DNA of 64,000 nt from Acidimicrobiaceae bacterium (GCA_003161575.1 PMOE01000072.1:107573-171572), one strand, 5' to 3'; numbered from the stretch's first letter, positions 34,143 through 43,201 are shown. Made by a program: numbers and translations. The notes: generated by a model not told the origin, from the letters alone.

Positions 34143-34194
34143 CGACAGCAGCCGATATCCGGCGCAGGCCCGGCGCACCGGGAAGGGAATCCAC

Positions 34195-34731
34195 GTGCCC
34201 CCATACTCCGACGACACCCGAGCCGATGATGAGCACGGCGAGCTCGAGCCGGACCCAGAGAGCGGGCCGGTCTTCCTTCCGACCGGGCTGCTCGACGATG
34301 CCAACCGGGCGATCATCGAGGCGCTCCAGCGCGACGGACGGCGCCCCTACGGCTCGATCGCCGAAGAGGTCGGCCTCTCGGAGGCCGCGGTTCGGCGCCG
34401 GGTCCAGCGCCTGCGCGAGAACGGCGTCATCCAGATCGTGGCCGTCACCGACCCCCTCCAACTCGGATTTCACCGCCAGGCCATGGTGGGCATCCGGGTG
34501 GAGGGCGACGTCCGCCAAGTCGCGGCCAAGATCGCCGCACTCGACGAGGTCGACTATGTGGTGATCTGCGCCGGGTCCTTCGACCTGCTCGCCGAACTCG
34601 TCTGTGAGAACGACGAGAGCCTTTTGCAATTGCTCAACGACTCGATTCGCTCGGTGCCCGGGGTGCGGTCGACGGAGACCTTCCTCTACCTGAAACTGGC
34701 CAAGCAAACCTACACATGGGGGACCAGATGA
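34195..34731 (+). CDS. Lrp/AsnC-family transcriptional regulator
   Basis: A ~178-residue regulator. An Asp/Glu-rich N-terminal ~35 residues precede the AsnC HTH (LLDDANRAIIEALQRDGR, then IAEEVGLSEAAVRRRVQRL), and a RAM effector domain follows (residues ~90-160; VVICAGSFDLLAELVCENDE). It is the first gene of an operon with an aminotransferase and FAD oxidase, and faces the aldehyde and alanine dehydrogenases, so it likely controls amine/amino acid catabolism in response to a small ligand. GTG 34195 has AAGGGA 6-7 nt upstream; GTG 34132 is an alternative. Its stop overlaps the next start (ATGA). Confidence 0.85.
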   Translation: MPPYSDDTRADDEHGELEPDPESGPVFLPTGLLDDANRAIIEALQRDGRRPYGSIAEEVGLSEAAVRRRVQRLRENGVIQIVAVTDPLQLGFHRQAMVGIRVEGDVRQVAAKIAALDEVDYVVICAGSFDLLAELVCENDESLLQLLNDSIRSVPGVRSTETFLYLKLAKQTYTWGTR

Positions 34732-36125
34732 GCGATGTAGCACCGGTGAGCGGGACCGTTGATGACAACCTCATGAGCGAACGGGCCCAGCGCCACCTGT
34801 GGATGCACTTCACCCGGCTCGGCTCCTACGGGGCCCATCACGAGGTGCCGGTCATGGTGCGCGGCGAGGGACCCTATGTCTGGGATCAGAACGGCAAGCG
34901 CTACCTCGACGGCCTCTCGGGCCTGTTCACCAGCCAGATCGGCCACGGCCGCACTGAGTTGGCCGAGGCCGCCTCCAAACAGGCGAGCGAGTTGGCCTAC
35001 TTCCCGCTGTGGACCTATGCCCACCCTCGGGCCATCGAGTTGGCCGAGCGGTTGGCCGAGCTAGCTCCGGGCGACTTGAACCGGGTGTTCTTCACCACCG
35101 GGGGCTCCGAAGCGGTCGAGTCGGCCTGGAAGTTGGCCCGCCAATACTTCAAGGTGACCGGCGAGCCCAGCCGCTTCAAGGTCATCAGCCGCGACATCGC
35201 CTACCACGGCACCACCATGGGGGCTCTGTCGATCACCGGGATCCCGTCACTCAAGACTCCGTTCGAGCCGCTGGTTCCCGGGGCGCTGAAAGTGGCCAAC
35301 ACCAACTTCTACCGGGCCCCCTACTTTGCCGATGACCTCGAGGCGTTCGGACGATGGGCGGCCGACGAGATCGCACGGACGATCGAGATGGAGGGGCCCG
35401 AGACCGTCGCCGCCGTCTATCTCGAGCCGGTACAGAACGCCGGCGGATGCTTCCCGCCCCCTCCGGGCTACTTCGCCCGGGTGCGCGAGATCTGTGACCG
35501 CTATGGCGTGCTCTTGGTCTCAGACGAGGTGATCTGCGCCTTCGGGCGCCTCGGCGAATACTTCGGGGCCATCAAGTACGACTACCAACCCGACATCATC
35601 ACCGTGGCCAAGGGCTTGACGAGCGGGTACGCCCCTCTCGGCGCCATGATCGCCAGTGACCGGCTGGTCGAACCCTTCTTGCACGGCGACGCCAGCTTCG
35701 CTCATGGATTCACCTTCGCCGGCCATCCGGTGAGCTGTGCAGTGGCGATGGCGAACCTCGACGTCTTTGAGCGCGACGGGATCCTCCCCTACGTGCGCGA
35801 GACCCAAGACAAGTTCCGCTCAGCGCTCGAGAGCCTCTACGAGCTGCCCATCGTGGGCGATGTCCGAGGGGACGGCTTCTTCTACGGGATCGAACTCGTG
35901 AAGGACAAGGCGACGAGGGAGTCGTTCAACGACGAGGAGAGCGAGGGCCTCTTGCGGGGATATCTCTCGGGCGCACTCTTCGACGCCGGGCTCATCTGCC
36001 GGGCCGACGACCGAGGTGACCCGGTGGTGCAGCTCTCCCCGCCGCTCATCTGTGGTCAGACCGAGATCGACTTCATGCAAGAAGTGCTCCGCGACGTGCT
36101 CACGGAGGCGTGGCGACGGATCTAA
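34728..36125 (+). CDS. Class III PLP aminotransferase (omega-amino acid/diamine:pyruvate type)
   Basis: A 465-residue fold-type I aminotransferase. The PLP lysine is in TVAKGLTSGYAPLGA near residue 300, with the DEVICAFGRLGEYFGA motif upstream and FTTGGSEAVESAWK near 122. The HHEVPVMVRGEGPYVWD start is typical of the beta-alanine/putrescine:pyruvate group (SpuC, PuuE-like). It would convert a diamine or omega-amino acid with pyruvate into the semialdehyde plus alanine. ATG 34728 overlaps the Lrp stop by 4 nt. Confidence 0.9.
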   Translation: MSDVAPVSGTVDDNLMSERAQRHLWMHFTRLGSYGAHHEVPVMVRGEGPYVWDQNGKRYLDGLSGLFTSQIGHGRTELAEAASKQASELAYFPLWTYAHPRAIELAERLAELAPGDLNRVFFTTGGSEAVESAWKLARQYFKVTGEPSRFKVISRDIAYHGTTMGALSITGIPSLKTPFEPLVPGALKVANTNFYRAPYFADDLEAFGRWAADEIARTIEMEGPETVAAVYLEPVQNAGGCFPPPPGYFARVREICDRYGVLLVSDEVICAFGRLGEYFGAIKYDYQPDIITVAKGLTSGYAPLGAMIASDRLVEPFLHGDASFAHGFTFAGHPVSCAVAMANLDVFERDGILPYVRETQDKFRSALESLYELPIVGDVRGDGFFYGIELVKDKATRESFNDEESEGLLRGYLSGALFDAGLICRADDRGDPVVQLSPPLICGQTEIDFMQEVLRDVLTEAWRRI

Positions 36126-37528
36126 CGGTGCCCGACAACCCGTATCGACACCTCTCGTTGTGGTGGGACACCCTGGGCAGCCCCTTCGTCCCTCGAGCCG
36201 CGCTGCCCGGCGACCTCGATGTCGATGTCGTCATCGTGGGTGGCGGATTCACCGGCCTGTGGACCGCCCACTCCCTGGCCGTCGCCGACCCGAGTCTGCG
36301 CATCGCCGTGCTCGAAAAAGAGACCGCCGGCTTCGGCGCCTCGGGTCGCAATGGCGGGTGGTGTTCGGCTCTCTTCGCGGCCTCTGACGAACGGATCGCC
36401 CGCGACCACGGCCACCAGGCAGCCCTCGACATGCGCCGGGCGATGCGGGCGAGCGTCGACGAGGTGGGCCGAGCCGCCCTGGCCGAAGGCATCAACTGCG
36501 ACTTCGACAAGGGAGGAACAGTCGTCGTCGCCCGCAGCCCGGCCCAGTTGGCCCGGGCGCACGCCGAAGTGGCAGCGGCCCGGACGATGGGGGCGAGCGA
36601 GGAGGATCTCTGCTGGTTGGACCGGACCCAAGCCCAGGCCCTCATTGGCGCCGAGGGCGTGCTCGGGGCCACCTACACCCCCCACTGCGCCGCGCTGCAC
36701 CCCGGCCGCCTGGCCCGCGGGTTGGCCGACGCGGTCGAGCGCCGCGGCGTGAGCATCTTCGAGCGGACGACCGCCCGGTCGATCGAATCGGGCGGGAGCC
36801 GAACGCGGCCCCGGGTCGATACCGCCGGCGGGACGGTACGCGCCGACGTCGTGGTACGCGCCGTCGAGGGTTGGACGCCGTCACTGCCGACGCAGCGACG
36901 GGCACTGGCACCGGTGTATTCGCTCATGGTCGCGACCGAACCCTTGGACGAAGACTTCTGGGCCACAGCGGGGCTTTCGCGACGGGAGACCTTCGCCGAC
37001 TACCGCCACATGATCATCTACGGTCAGCGCACCGCCGACGGACGGTTGGCCTTCGGGGGCCGCGGCGCGCCCTACCACTTCGGCTCGTCGGTCCGGCCCG
37101 CCTTCGACCGGGCGCCCCGGGTGCACGCGGCGCTGCGCCAGACCCTGATCGAGCTTTTCCCGGCCCTGGCCCAAGCGGCGATCACCCATTGCTGGGGCGG
37201 CCCCCTTGGGGTGCCCCGGGACTGGTTCTCCTCGGTCGGCCTCGAGCGGCACCGGGGACTTGCCTGGGCCGGCGGCTACGTCGGTGACGGGGTGTCGACC
37301 ACCAACTTGGCCGGACGCACCCTGGCCGACCTCATCTTGGATAGGAAGACCGACCTCGTGGAACTGCCCTGGGTCGGGCACTCCTCGCCCGACTGGGAAC
37401 CCGAACCCTTGCGGTGGCTCGGGGTCAACGCCGGGTTGTGGACGATGACCATGGCCGATCGTGCCGAGGCCCGCACCGGCCGACCGAGCTGGCTGGCGGG
37501 CCGGATGGAGCGCGTGCTCGGGCACTGA
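36110..37528 (+). CDS. FAD-dependent amine oxidoreductase (DAO family, PuuB-like)
   Basis: A 472-residue DAO-fold flavoenzyme. VDVVIVGGGFTGLWTAHSL is the FAD-binding motif, and EKETAGFGASGRNGGWCSALF is the signature of gamma-glutamylputrescine oxidases (PuuB/OrdL). The WWDTLG segment near the N-terminus is also typical of PuuB. It oxidises a (gamma-glutamylated) amine to an aldehyde with release of H2O2. The GTG at 36110 overlaps the aminotransferase by 16 nt; GTG 36128, just after its stop, is an alternative. Confidence 0.88.
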   Translation: MATDLTVPDNPYRHLSLWWDTLGSPFVPRAALPGDLDVDVVIVGGGFTGLWTAHSLAVADPSLRIAVLEKETAGFGASGRNGGWCSALFAASDERIARDHGHQAALDMRRAMRASVDEVGRAALAEGINCDFDKGGTVVVARSPAQLARAHAEVAAARTMGASEEDLCWLDRTQAQALIGAEGVLGATYTPHCAALHPGRLARGLADAVERRGVSIFERTTARSIESGGSRTRPRVDTAGGTVRADVVVRAVEGWTPSLPTQRRALAPVYSLMVATEPLDEDFWATAGLSRRETFADYRHMIIYGQRTADGRLAFGGRGAPYHFGSSVRPAFDRAPRVHAALRQTLIELFPALAQAAITHCWGGPLGVPRDWFSSVGLERHRGLAWAGGYVGDGVSTTNLAGRTLADLILDRKTDLVELPWVGHSSPDWEPEPLRWLGVNAGLWTMTMADRAEARTGRPSWLAGRMERVLGH

Positions 37529-37556
37529 GCGCCTCCCGGGTGATCACAGGGCTCAG

Positions 37557-37562
37557 TAGTCT
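37557..37562 (+). promoter_or_regulatory. -10 element of leaderless phosphoesterase mRNA
   Basis: TAGTCT with 6 C-rich nt before ATG 37569. Confidence 0.5.
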
Positions 37563-37568
37563 CCCCCC

Positions 37569-39059
37569 ATGACACAGGACCGCCGCGGCGTCAGCCGCCG
37601 GCAATTTCTCCAGGGCACGCTGGCGGCCGGGGCGGCCGCTGGATTTGGAACCCTGGCGTCGAGCGGTGCGGCACGAGCGGCGACTGGTTCGGTGTCGAGG
37701 GCCAAGGGCCTCGGGCCCGGCGGGGCACTGCTCAAACCCGACAGCCTCCCCTTCCCCCATTTGCCGGCGGGCACCGACACGATGCCCCACATCGAACACA
37801 TCGTCATCTTGATGATGGAGAACCACAGTTTCGATGACCATCTGGGCATGCTCGGGCGGGGCGACGGGCTGACGCTCGGCTCCGGCGGAAGGCCGGTCAA
37901 CTACAACCCCAATCCGACCGGTGGCTACGTCCGCTCGTTCCACAATCCCAACACGTACGGCTACCAGGGCGTCGGGGTCTCCCAGAGCTGGAACGCCTCG
38001 CATATCAGCTGGGACAGTGGGACGAACATGGGTTTCGTGAAGGCGTGCAACCCGTCGTCCATGGGCTACTGGGACAAAGGGGACCTCCCCTTTTACTACT
38101 CCATGGCCTCCTTGTTCCCCATCGGTGACCGGTACTTCTGTTCGGTCATGGGCCAGACCTACCCGAACCGTCGATTCCTCATCGCGGCCACGGCTCTCGG
38201 CAACGTCAGCACCGACGCCTCGGGTATCTCAAGGACCGACGCCCCGAACGGCACCATCATGGACCGCCTCGACGCCCACGGCATCACCTGGCGTGACTAC
38301 TACCCCGACATCCCGACGGTCGCCTTGTTCTTACCCGAATGGACCAAGAACCAGACCGACGGCAAGGTGGTGAAATTCCCGCAGTTCTACACCGACGCGG
38401 CATCGGGCAATTTGCCGGCGGTCTCGATCGTCGACCCGTACACCAACTACTCCGAGGAGAGCGGGGACATCTCGATCGGCGAAGCCTACGCGTCCACCAT
38501 CATCGACGCCGTGCTCAAGTCGCCCTCCTGGGACAAGACCGCGCTCATCTGGATCTACGACGAGCACGGCGGGTGGTACGACCATGTGGCGCCGGTGCCC
38601 GCGGTGCGTCCCGACAACGTGCCCCCCGAGATCACCGTGCCCCCTGACCAGCCCGGCGCCTACGACTACACCGGTTTCCGGGTGCCGTGCGCGGTGGTCT
38701 CTCCCTGGGCCAAGCGTGACCACGTCTCCCATGTCGTTTACGACCACACCTCGGTGCTCAAGTTCATCGAGGCCAAGTGGAATCTCCCGGCGATGACCTA
38801 CCGCGACGCCAACGCCAACAATCTGACCGACTTTTTCGACTTCACGAACACGAAGCCGCCATTCGCCGAGCCGCCCACCCTGGCCTCGCCCCTCAACCCC
38901 TTCAAGGGGTCGCCACCGCCGAGTTCGTACGACGCCTCCTTGTTCCACCCCGTCGCCTTCCCGCTTCCCGGCAACAGCCCGGCCAGCGCCCATCTGGCCA
39001 CCTTGCCCCGGGGCACCAAAGAGCTCTTGGAGAACCACGCGCGTCAGTTCTCCACCTGA
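37569..39059 (+). CDS. Tat-exported phosphoesterase (phospholipase C/acid phosphatase family)
   Basis: A 496-residue secreted enzyme of the phosphoesterase/PLC family. A Tat signal is present (SRRQFLQGTLAAGAAAGFG, cleavage probably after the ARA near residue 40). IEHIVILMMENHSFDDHLGM holds the metal and nucleophile site (Asn/Ser region), and WIYDEHGGWYDHVAPVPA lies in the C-terminal metal site. It should hydrolyse phospholipids or phosphomonoesters outside the cell. A paralogue is at 59631. It is followed by an NTF2-like gene 27 nt later. Confidence 0.88.
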   Translation: MTQDRRGVSRRQFLQGTLAAGAAAGFGTLASSGAARAATGSVSRAKGLGPGGALLKPDSLPFPHLPAGTDTMPHIEHIVILMMENHSFDDHLGMLGRGDGLTLGSGGRPVNYNPNPTGGYVRSFHNPNTYGYQGVGVSQSWNASHISWDSGTNMGFVKACNPSSMGYWDKGDLPFYYSMASLFPIGDRYFCSVMGQTYPNRRFLIAATALGNVSTDASGISRTDAPNGTIMDRLDAHGITWRDYYPDIPTVALFLPEWTKNQTDGKVVKFPQFYTDAASGNLPAVSIVDPYTNYSEESGDISIGEAYASTIIDAVLKSPSWDKTALIWIYDEHGGWYDHVAPVPAVRPDNVPPEITVPPDQPGAYDYTGFRVPCAVVSPWAKRDHVSHVVYDHTSVLKFIEAKWNLPAMTYRDANANNLTDFFDFTNTKPPFAEPPTLASPLNPFKGSPPPSSYDASLFHPVAFPLPGNSPASAHLATLPRGTKELLENHARQFST

Positions 39060-39073
39060 GTCGGGTCCTCTCC

Positions 39074-39079
39074 TACGAT
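39074..39079 (+). promoter_or_regulatory. -10 element of leaderless NTF2-like mRNA
   Basis: TACGAT with 7 nt to ATG 39087, within the 27-nt gap after the phosphoesterase. Confidence 0.5.
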
Positions 39080-39086
39080 CGGTCCG

Positions 39087-39539
39087 ATGAGCACCGCGCG
39101 CGACGAGATCACCGAACTCCTGTTCTGTTACGCCGAGCGGATCGACGCCGGTGACTTTGAGGGCCTGGCCGACCTCTTCACTCACGCCGAGATGACTTTC
39201 GCCGGTTACGACCAGGTCTGTTCGGGTCGACAAGAGGTCCTGGCCCGTTACGCCTCGTCCACCCGCCGCTACGAGGACGACGGCACCCCCAAGACCAAGC
39301 ACGTGATGACCAATGTGATCGTGGCCGTCGACGAACTGAACGACACCGCCACCAGCCGCTCCTACTTCACCGTGCTCCAGGCGGTAGCCGGCACCCTGGG
39401 GCTTCAGGTGATCATCGCTGGCCGCTACGAGGACCGCTTCGAGCTGGCCGAATCGAGCTGGCGCTTCACCAGCCGGCACGTGATGGTGGACCTGGTGGGC
39501 GACCTGTCGGCCCACCTGCTCTTCGACCTCGGACGTTGA
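39087..39539 (+). CDS. SnoaL/NTF2-like protein
   Basis: A 150-residue protein: RDEITELLFCYAERIDAGDFEGLADLF is the typical SnoaL helix pair, followed by HAEMTFAGYDQVCSGRQEVLARYA and RRYEDDGTPKTKHVMTNVIV. The KTKHVMTN segment resembles scytalone-dehydratase/SnoaL_4 proteins. Ligand or substrate unknown. Confidence 0.82.
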   Translation: MSTARDEITELLFCYAERIDAGDFEGLADLFTHAEMTFAGYDQVCSGRQEVLARYASSTRRYEDDGTPKTKHVMTNVIVAVDELNDTATSRSYFTVLQAVAGTLGLQVIIAGRYEDRFELAESSWRFTSRHVMVDLVGDLSAHLLFDLGR

Positions 39540-39585
39540 CGTTCGAGCACGGCGATCCGCAAGCCCTCATGGGATGCTGGGCATC

Positions 39586-40080
39586 GTGAAGCTCCAGCTG
39601 ACCTACGAGCTCGACTGTTCTCCCAACCGATTCTGGGCCCTGTATTTCGACCCCGATTTCACCACCCGGCTGCACCGCGAAGGCCTCGGGTCGACCTCGG
39701 TGGAGATCGTCGAGCAGCACGGCAACCTCGCCTCGGGACTCGGGCGGACCTTGCGCTACGGGCAACGTCCCGATGCGCCCGGACCGGTCAAGAGGCTCTT
39801 CGGCGAAGAGATCATCACCACCGAGGTGTGTACCTTCGACCCGGCGCTCGGGACTTCGTTGTTCACCCTGGTTCCCGCCACGTTGGCTGACAAGACCGAG
39901 ATCATGGGCTCCATTGGCGTCAAGGGCCACGGCGACACCTGTACCGAGACCTTCGAGCTCGAGGCCCGGGTGAAGATCTTCGGCGCGGGACCGATCGTCG
40001 AGCGATTCATTGAACGCCAGGCCCGTGACATTCAAACCAACGCGGTCGCCTTCATGAAAAAGGAGCTGACCCGAGGCTGA
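39586..40080 (+). CDS. DUF2505 family protein
   Basis: A 164-residue protein matching the DUF2505 (START-like, polyketide-cyclase-related) pattern: LQLTYELDCSPNRFWALYFDP and a C-terminal GPIVERFIERQARDIQTNA. Such proteins may bind a lipid or steroid. GTG 39586 was preferred over ATG 39574 because homologues begin with the LTYE strand and a GATGCT hexamer ends 7 nt upstream. No catalytic residues are known. Confidence 0.75.
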   Translation: MKLQLTYELDCSPNRFWALYFDPDFTTRLHREGLGSTSVEIVEQHGNLASGLGRTLRYGQRPDAPGPVKRLFGEEIITTEVCTFDPALGTSLFTLVPATLADKTEIMGSIGVKGHGDTCTETFELEARVKIFGAGPIVERFIERQARDIQTNAVAFMKKELTRG

Positions 40081-40195
40081 ACGTTGCCCTCCGGTCCCCC
40101 AGTTCGCCGACCGCCTGGACCACGGACCTGCCCGGGGGAGTCCGCTCTCCTCGATCCGAACGACGGCCCCGGACCGGGCCCAGCGCCGCCCAAGT

Positions 40196-40217
40196 GCGTT
40201 GGCCATCAGGCCAACGC
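40196..40217 (+). terminator. 9-bp hairpin between DUF2505 and adenosine deaminase genes
   Basis: GCGTTGGCC (40196-40204) pairs perfectly with GGCCAACGC (40209-40217), loop ATCA. It lies 115 nt after the DUF2505 stop and just before the deaminase promoter, consistent with a terminator, though it lacks a T-run. Confidence 0.5.
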
Positions 40218-40234
40218 TCGGCCATGCTCGCGGC

Positions 40235-41233
40235 GTGGATCGCGAATGGCTCATCGCCCTGCCCAAAGCCGAGGTGCATCTGCACCTCGAGGGCTGCGTT
40301 CCCGCGGGGCTGCTTGCCGACGCGGCGGCCCGCCGCGGGGTCGATCCCGGCGTCGAGACACCCGACGTCACCAACTTGGGTCAGCTGCTCGCGTCCCTCG
40401 ATCGGTCCTGCGGGTTGATAGACCGGGCCGAGGACCTGACCACCATCGCCTACGAGGCGGCGGAGCGGGCCACGGCCTCGGGTGCCCGGCACATCGACGT
40501 GATCGTCAATCCGACCCACTGGCCCCATTTCGAGGGTCACCTCGCAATCCTCGTCGAAGCCCTTGACTCAGGGTTCGCCGCGGCCGAAGCGGACGGCCAC
40601 GCCACGGCCGCGCTGTGCGTGAGCCTGAAACGAACCCAAACCCGGACCGAGTCCGTGGCCCTGGTCCAGCAACTGCTCGAAGCGTCCCATCCCCGGGTCG
40701 CCGGGCTGTCCATCGACGGCGACGAGTCGGAAGGTTCGCACAACGACCGCTTCGCCGAGGCATTCGCCCTGGCGGCCGGCGGCGGCCTGCGCCGGTGTGC
40801 CCACGCCGGCGAATCGAGTGGGCCCGAGGGGGTGCGCGAAGCGATAGATCTGCTGGGGGCCGAGCGAATCGACCACGGCGTCCGCTCTCGCGAGGACCCG
40901 GCGCTGGTGGCCGAGCTGGTGGCCCGGGCCATCCCTCTTGACATCTGCCCGAGCTCGAACGTCATCTTGGGGCTCGTCTCCGACTTGGCCGCCCACCCGG
41001 TCGGGGCATTCGAACGTGCCGGGATCCGGTTCTCGCTCAACACCGACGACCCCCTCCTCTACGGCATCGACCTCGTCGGCGAGTACGAACGGTGCGCCCG
41101 CACCTTCGGCTGGGGACATGACACCGTCTCTCGGATCGCTCGCACCTCCATCGAGTCCTGCTTCGCTCCGCCCGATCGCCGGGCCGCCCTCCTCGAGGAC
41201 TTGGACCGATTCCTGGCGGGACCGCGGATTTGA
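40235..41233 (+). CDS. Adenosine deaminase family protein
   Basis: A 332-residue amidohydrolase. Zn ligands are in LPKAEVHLHLEGC (HxH near residue 15), HAGESSGPEGV (His and Glu), the RIDHGV His and the NTDDPLLYG Asp. It converts adenosine (or adenine) to inosine (or hypoxanthine), and heads a nucleobase-salvage stretch. GTG 40235 has CATGCT ending 6 nt upstream, a weak leaderless pattern. Length matches the ADD group. Confidence 0.9.
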   Translation: MDREWLIALPKAEVHLHLEGCVPAGLLADAAARRGVDPGVETPDVTNLGQLLASLDRSCGLIDRAEDLTTIAYEAAERATASGARHIDVIVNPTHWPHFEGHLAILVEALDSGFAAAEADGHATAALCVSLKRTQTRTESVALVQQLLEASHPRVAGLSIDGDESEGSHNDRFAEAFALAAGGGLRRCAHAGESSGPEGVREAIDLLGAERIDHGVRSREDPALVAELVARAIPLDICPSSNVILGLVSDLAAHPVGAFERAGIRFSLNTDDPLLYGIDLVGEYERCARTFGWGHDTVSRIARTSIESCFAPPDRRAALLEDLDRFLAGPRI

Positions 41234-41689
41234 CCCCCGGGCTTACCCCAGGGACGAGCCGGGAGGCGGTCCCGCTTGACGGCGGCGCTCGCGCAACGCA
41301 TCGTGTGGGCCAGCAGCAATCGGTGGCGCGGGTTCCAGGGAGTCGCACCGAGTCAGAGGGGAGTGGTGCGACGGAACCTGGCCATGCCATGACCCGCCCC
41401 GACGCGCGTCGGCCCGTCACCGCTGTGAATCCGGACCCACCGACCTGCGGCCGGTCCGGCGTCGGGCTCCGCCTCTTCCCCCGCGTTGCCGGACCCCCCG
41501 GTGTCGGGTGCCGGTCGCTCCCGACTGCCCCAGTCCCATCCCAGCCCCGTCCCCTCGGCAGTCCCCGAGGGTCGGCCGGGCGCCGCTGAGGCCGGAGGCA
41601 GCGCCTGGAACACACCAGGGGCCCGCGGGAGCGGGATCGCAACAACAGCCAAGACAATCAAGAAACCCCACTACCAACACGGAGGCAGC
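41234..41689 (+). other. 456-bp leader/intergenic region upstream of the NCS1 permease
   Basis: No gene is supported here. It contains a strong bulged hairpin (41329-41380, listed separately), a 6-bp stem (GTCGGG 41503-41508 with CCCGAC 41520-41525) and a 7-bp stem (CCCTCGG 41552-41558 with CCGAGGG 41565-41571). The last ~60 nt are A/C-rich and unstructured up to the GGAGG of the permease. This layout suggests a long structured 5' leader with regulatory potential. Confidence 0.5.
41329..41380 (+). ncRNA. Candidate structured leader element (possible nucleobase-responsive RNA)
   Basis: An outer stem (GGTTCC 41331-41336 with GGAACC 41373-41378, extended by a C-G and G-U pair) carries a 5-nt bulge on one side only. 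It is followed by an 8-bp inner stem (GTCGCACC 41342-41349 with GGTGCGAC 41365-41372) and a 15-nt purine-rich loop. All 14 core pairs are Watson-Crick. It does not match any riboswitch consensus I can recall; its position before a purine/cytosine permease makes regulation plausible. Confidence 0.35.
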
Positions 41690-43192
41690 GTGGCCATCAC
41701 AACCCAAGACCCGACCGGCGGACTCCCCGAGTCCGACCTGGCGTTCCACGTCGAACAGCACGGGATCGACTTCATCCCCGAAAACGAACGGTGGGCCAAG
41801 CCCCGGGACCTGGCGGGCATGTGGGCCGGTGCGAGCGTACAGATCGAGTACTTCATCTACGGGGCGATCCTGATGACCTTCGGCTTCACCTTCGCCCAGG
41901 CCTTGAGCCTGATCGTAATTGGCAACCTGTCGTTCTTCTTGCTGGGGATCTGCAGCTTGCAGGGTCCCGACGCCGGCACCACGGTGTTTGGGACTAACCG
42001 GGCGGCCTATGGCCCGAACGGGTCGCGCATCGTTGCCTTTTTCAACTGGATCACCCAGGTGGGTTTCGAGGTCGAAGGGCTAATCTTGATCGTGGGAGCC
42101 GGACTGGTGCTCACCATCAAGTCAGGCTTTGACCCCGGGACGTCGGCCAAGCTGGTCTTCGTCCTGGTCGCGGTGGGGATCCAGTTCATCCTGCCCTTCC
42201 TCGGCCACGCCACCATTGTCCGGGTGCTGCGGTGGCTCATCATCCCCTTCGTGGTGCTCTTCGCGGTCATGACGTATTTCGCCGCCCAGCACGCCCAACT
42301 CGACGCCGTGAAGCACGGGGCCAGCTGGCAGGTCTATCTGGCCGGTCTGGCGTTCACCATCACCCTGAGTGGCCTGGGTTGGACCGAGTGCGGCAATGAC
42401 TACTCCCGGTATCTGCCCCGCAACTCCAGCAAGAAGGCCATCGTGGGCTGGGTCTTCCTCGGCACCGCGGTCCCCGAGGTCCTGGTGATGACCCTCGGTG
42501 CGTTGGTCGGCACCTTCCTCACGACGGTTGGCACGTCGAGCAATGCCTTCTTGCCCTTCATCCACCAGAGTTTCATCCCGAGCTGGTTCGTGGTGATCTT
42601 CCTCATCTTCGCCATCGTCCAGCTGTTCGCCATCAACAGCCTCGACCTGTACTCCTCGGGGGTCACCCTTCAAGCGATTGGTGTGCGGGTGAAGCGCTAC
42701 CAGGCGGTGGGCATCGACAGCGTGGTCTGTCTGGCTATCACCATCTATGCCGTCTTCAATTCGTCGTTCAATGCCTACCTGAAGGACTTCGTCGACGTGG
42801 TCATCATCTGGATCGCTCCCTGGGTCGCCATCTACCTGGTGGACTGGGCACTGCGCCGGTACCGCTACGTGCCCAACGAACTCCAAAAGACCGGCCGCGA
42901 CGGCCTGTACTACCGCAAGAATGGCTTCTACTGGCCGGCCATCATCGCCCAAGTCTTGGGCATGATCGCCGCCATGACGGGGCTGAACCCCACCTTCAGC
43001 GTGCCCACGTGGATGAACCCGATCGCCGCGGCCACGGGGTCGGACTCGTTTACGAGAGCCGACTTCTCGATCTTCTTGGGCATCGCCGTCGGGGGCCTCG
43101 TGTACCTGGCGCTCGCCTGGAAAGGCGTCCACGCCCAGGCCGACACCCAAGACGAACTGCTCGAAGCCCAGGGCCTCCTGACCAAGGGCTGA
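41690..43192 (+). CDS. NCS1-family purine/cytosine permease
   Basis: A 500-residue 12-TM transporter of the nucleobase:cation symporter-1 family. MWAGASVQIEYFIYGAIL is helix 1, LSGLGWTECGNDYSRYLPRNSS is the conserved loop of cytosine/purine permeases, and FAINSLDLYSSGVTL is helix 8. It imports cytosine, purines or hydantoins with H+ or Na+. GTG 41690 has GGAGG 4-5 nt upstream, and residues before it are low-complexity. It ends 9 nt before the convergent phosphoribosyltransferase gene. Confidence 0.9.
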   Translation: MAITTQDPTGGLPESDLAFHVEQHGIDFIPENERWAKPRDLAGMWAGASVQIEYFIYGAILMTFGFTFAQALSLIVIGNLSFFLLGICSLQGPDAGTTVFGTNRAAYGPNGSRIVAFFNWITQVGFEVEGLILIVGAGLVLTIKSGFDPGTSAKLVFVLVAVGIQFILPFLGHATIVRVLRWLIIPFVVLFAVMTYFAAQHAQLDAVKHGASWQVYLAGLAFTITLSGLGWTECGNDYSRYLPRNSSKKAIVGWVFLGTAVPEVLVMTLGALVGTFLTTVGTSSNAFLPFIHQSFIPSWFVVIFLIFAIVQLFAINSLDLYSSGVTLQAIGVRVKRYQAVGIDSVVCLAITIYAVFNSSFNAYLKDFVDVVIIWIAPWVAIYLVDWALRRYRYVPNELQKTGRDGLYYRKNGFYWPAIIAQVLGMIAAMTGLNPTFSVPTWMNPIAAATGSDSFTRADFSIFLGIAVGGLVYLALAWKGVHAQADTQDELLEAQGLLTKG

Positions 43193-43201
43193 GCCGCGGC
43201 C

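Noticed and set aside
41234-41400. A tRNA gene in the region before the NCS1 permease (a GGTTCC-like segment near 41331)
   Set aside because: The sequence lacks the GGTTCRANYCC T-loop and the 7-bp acceptor stem. The GGTTCC pairs with a GGAACC 37 nt downstream in a plain hairpin.
41037-41657. A 206-codon minus-strand frame across the adenosine deaminase end and the permease leader
   Set aside because: Arg/Gly/Pro-rich low complexity with no conserved motif, partly antisense to the deaminase. No ribosome site.
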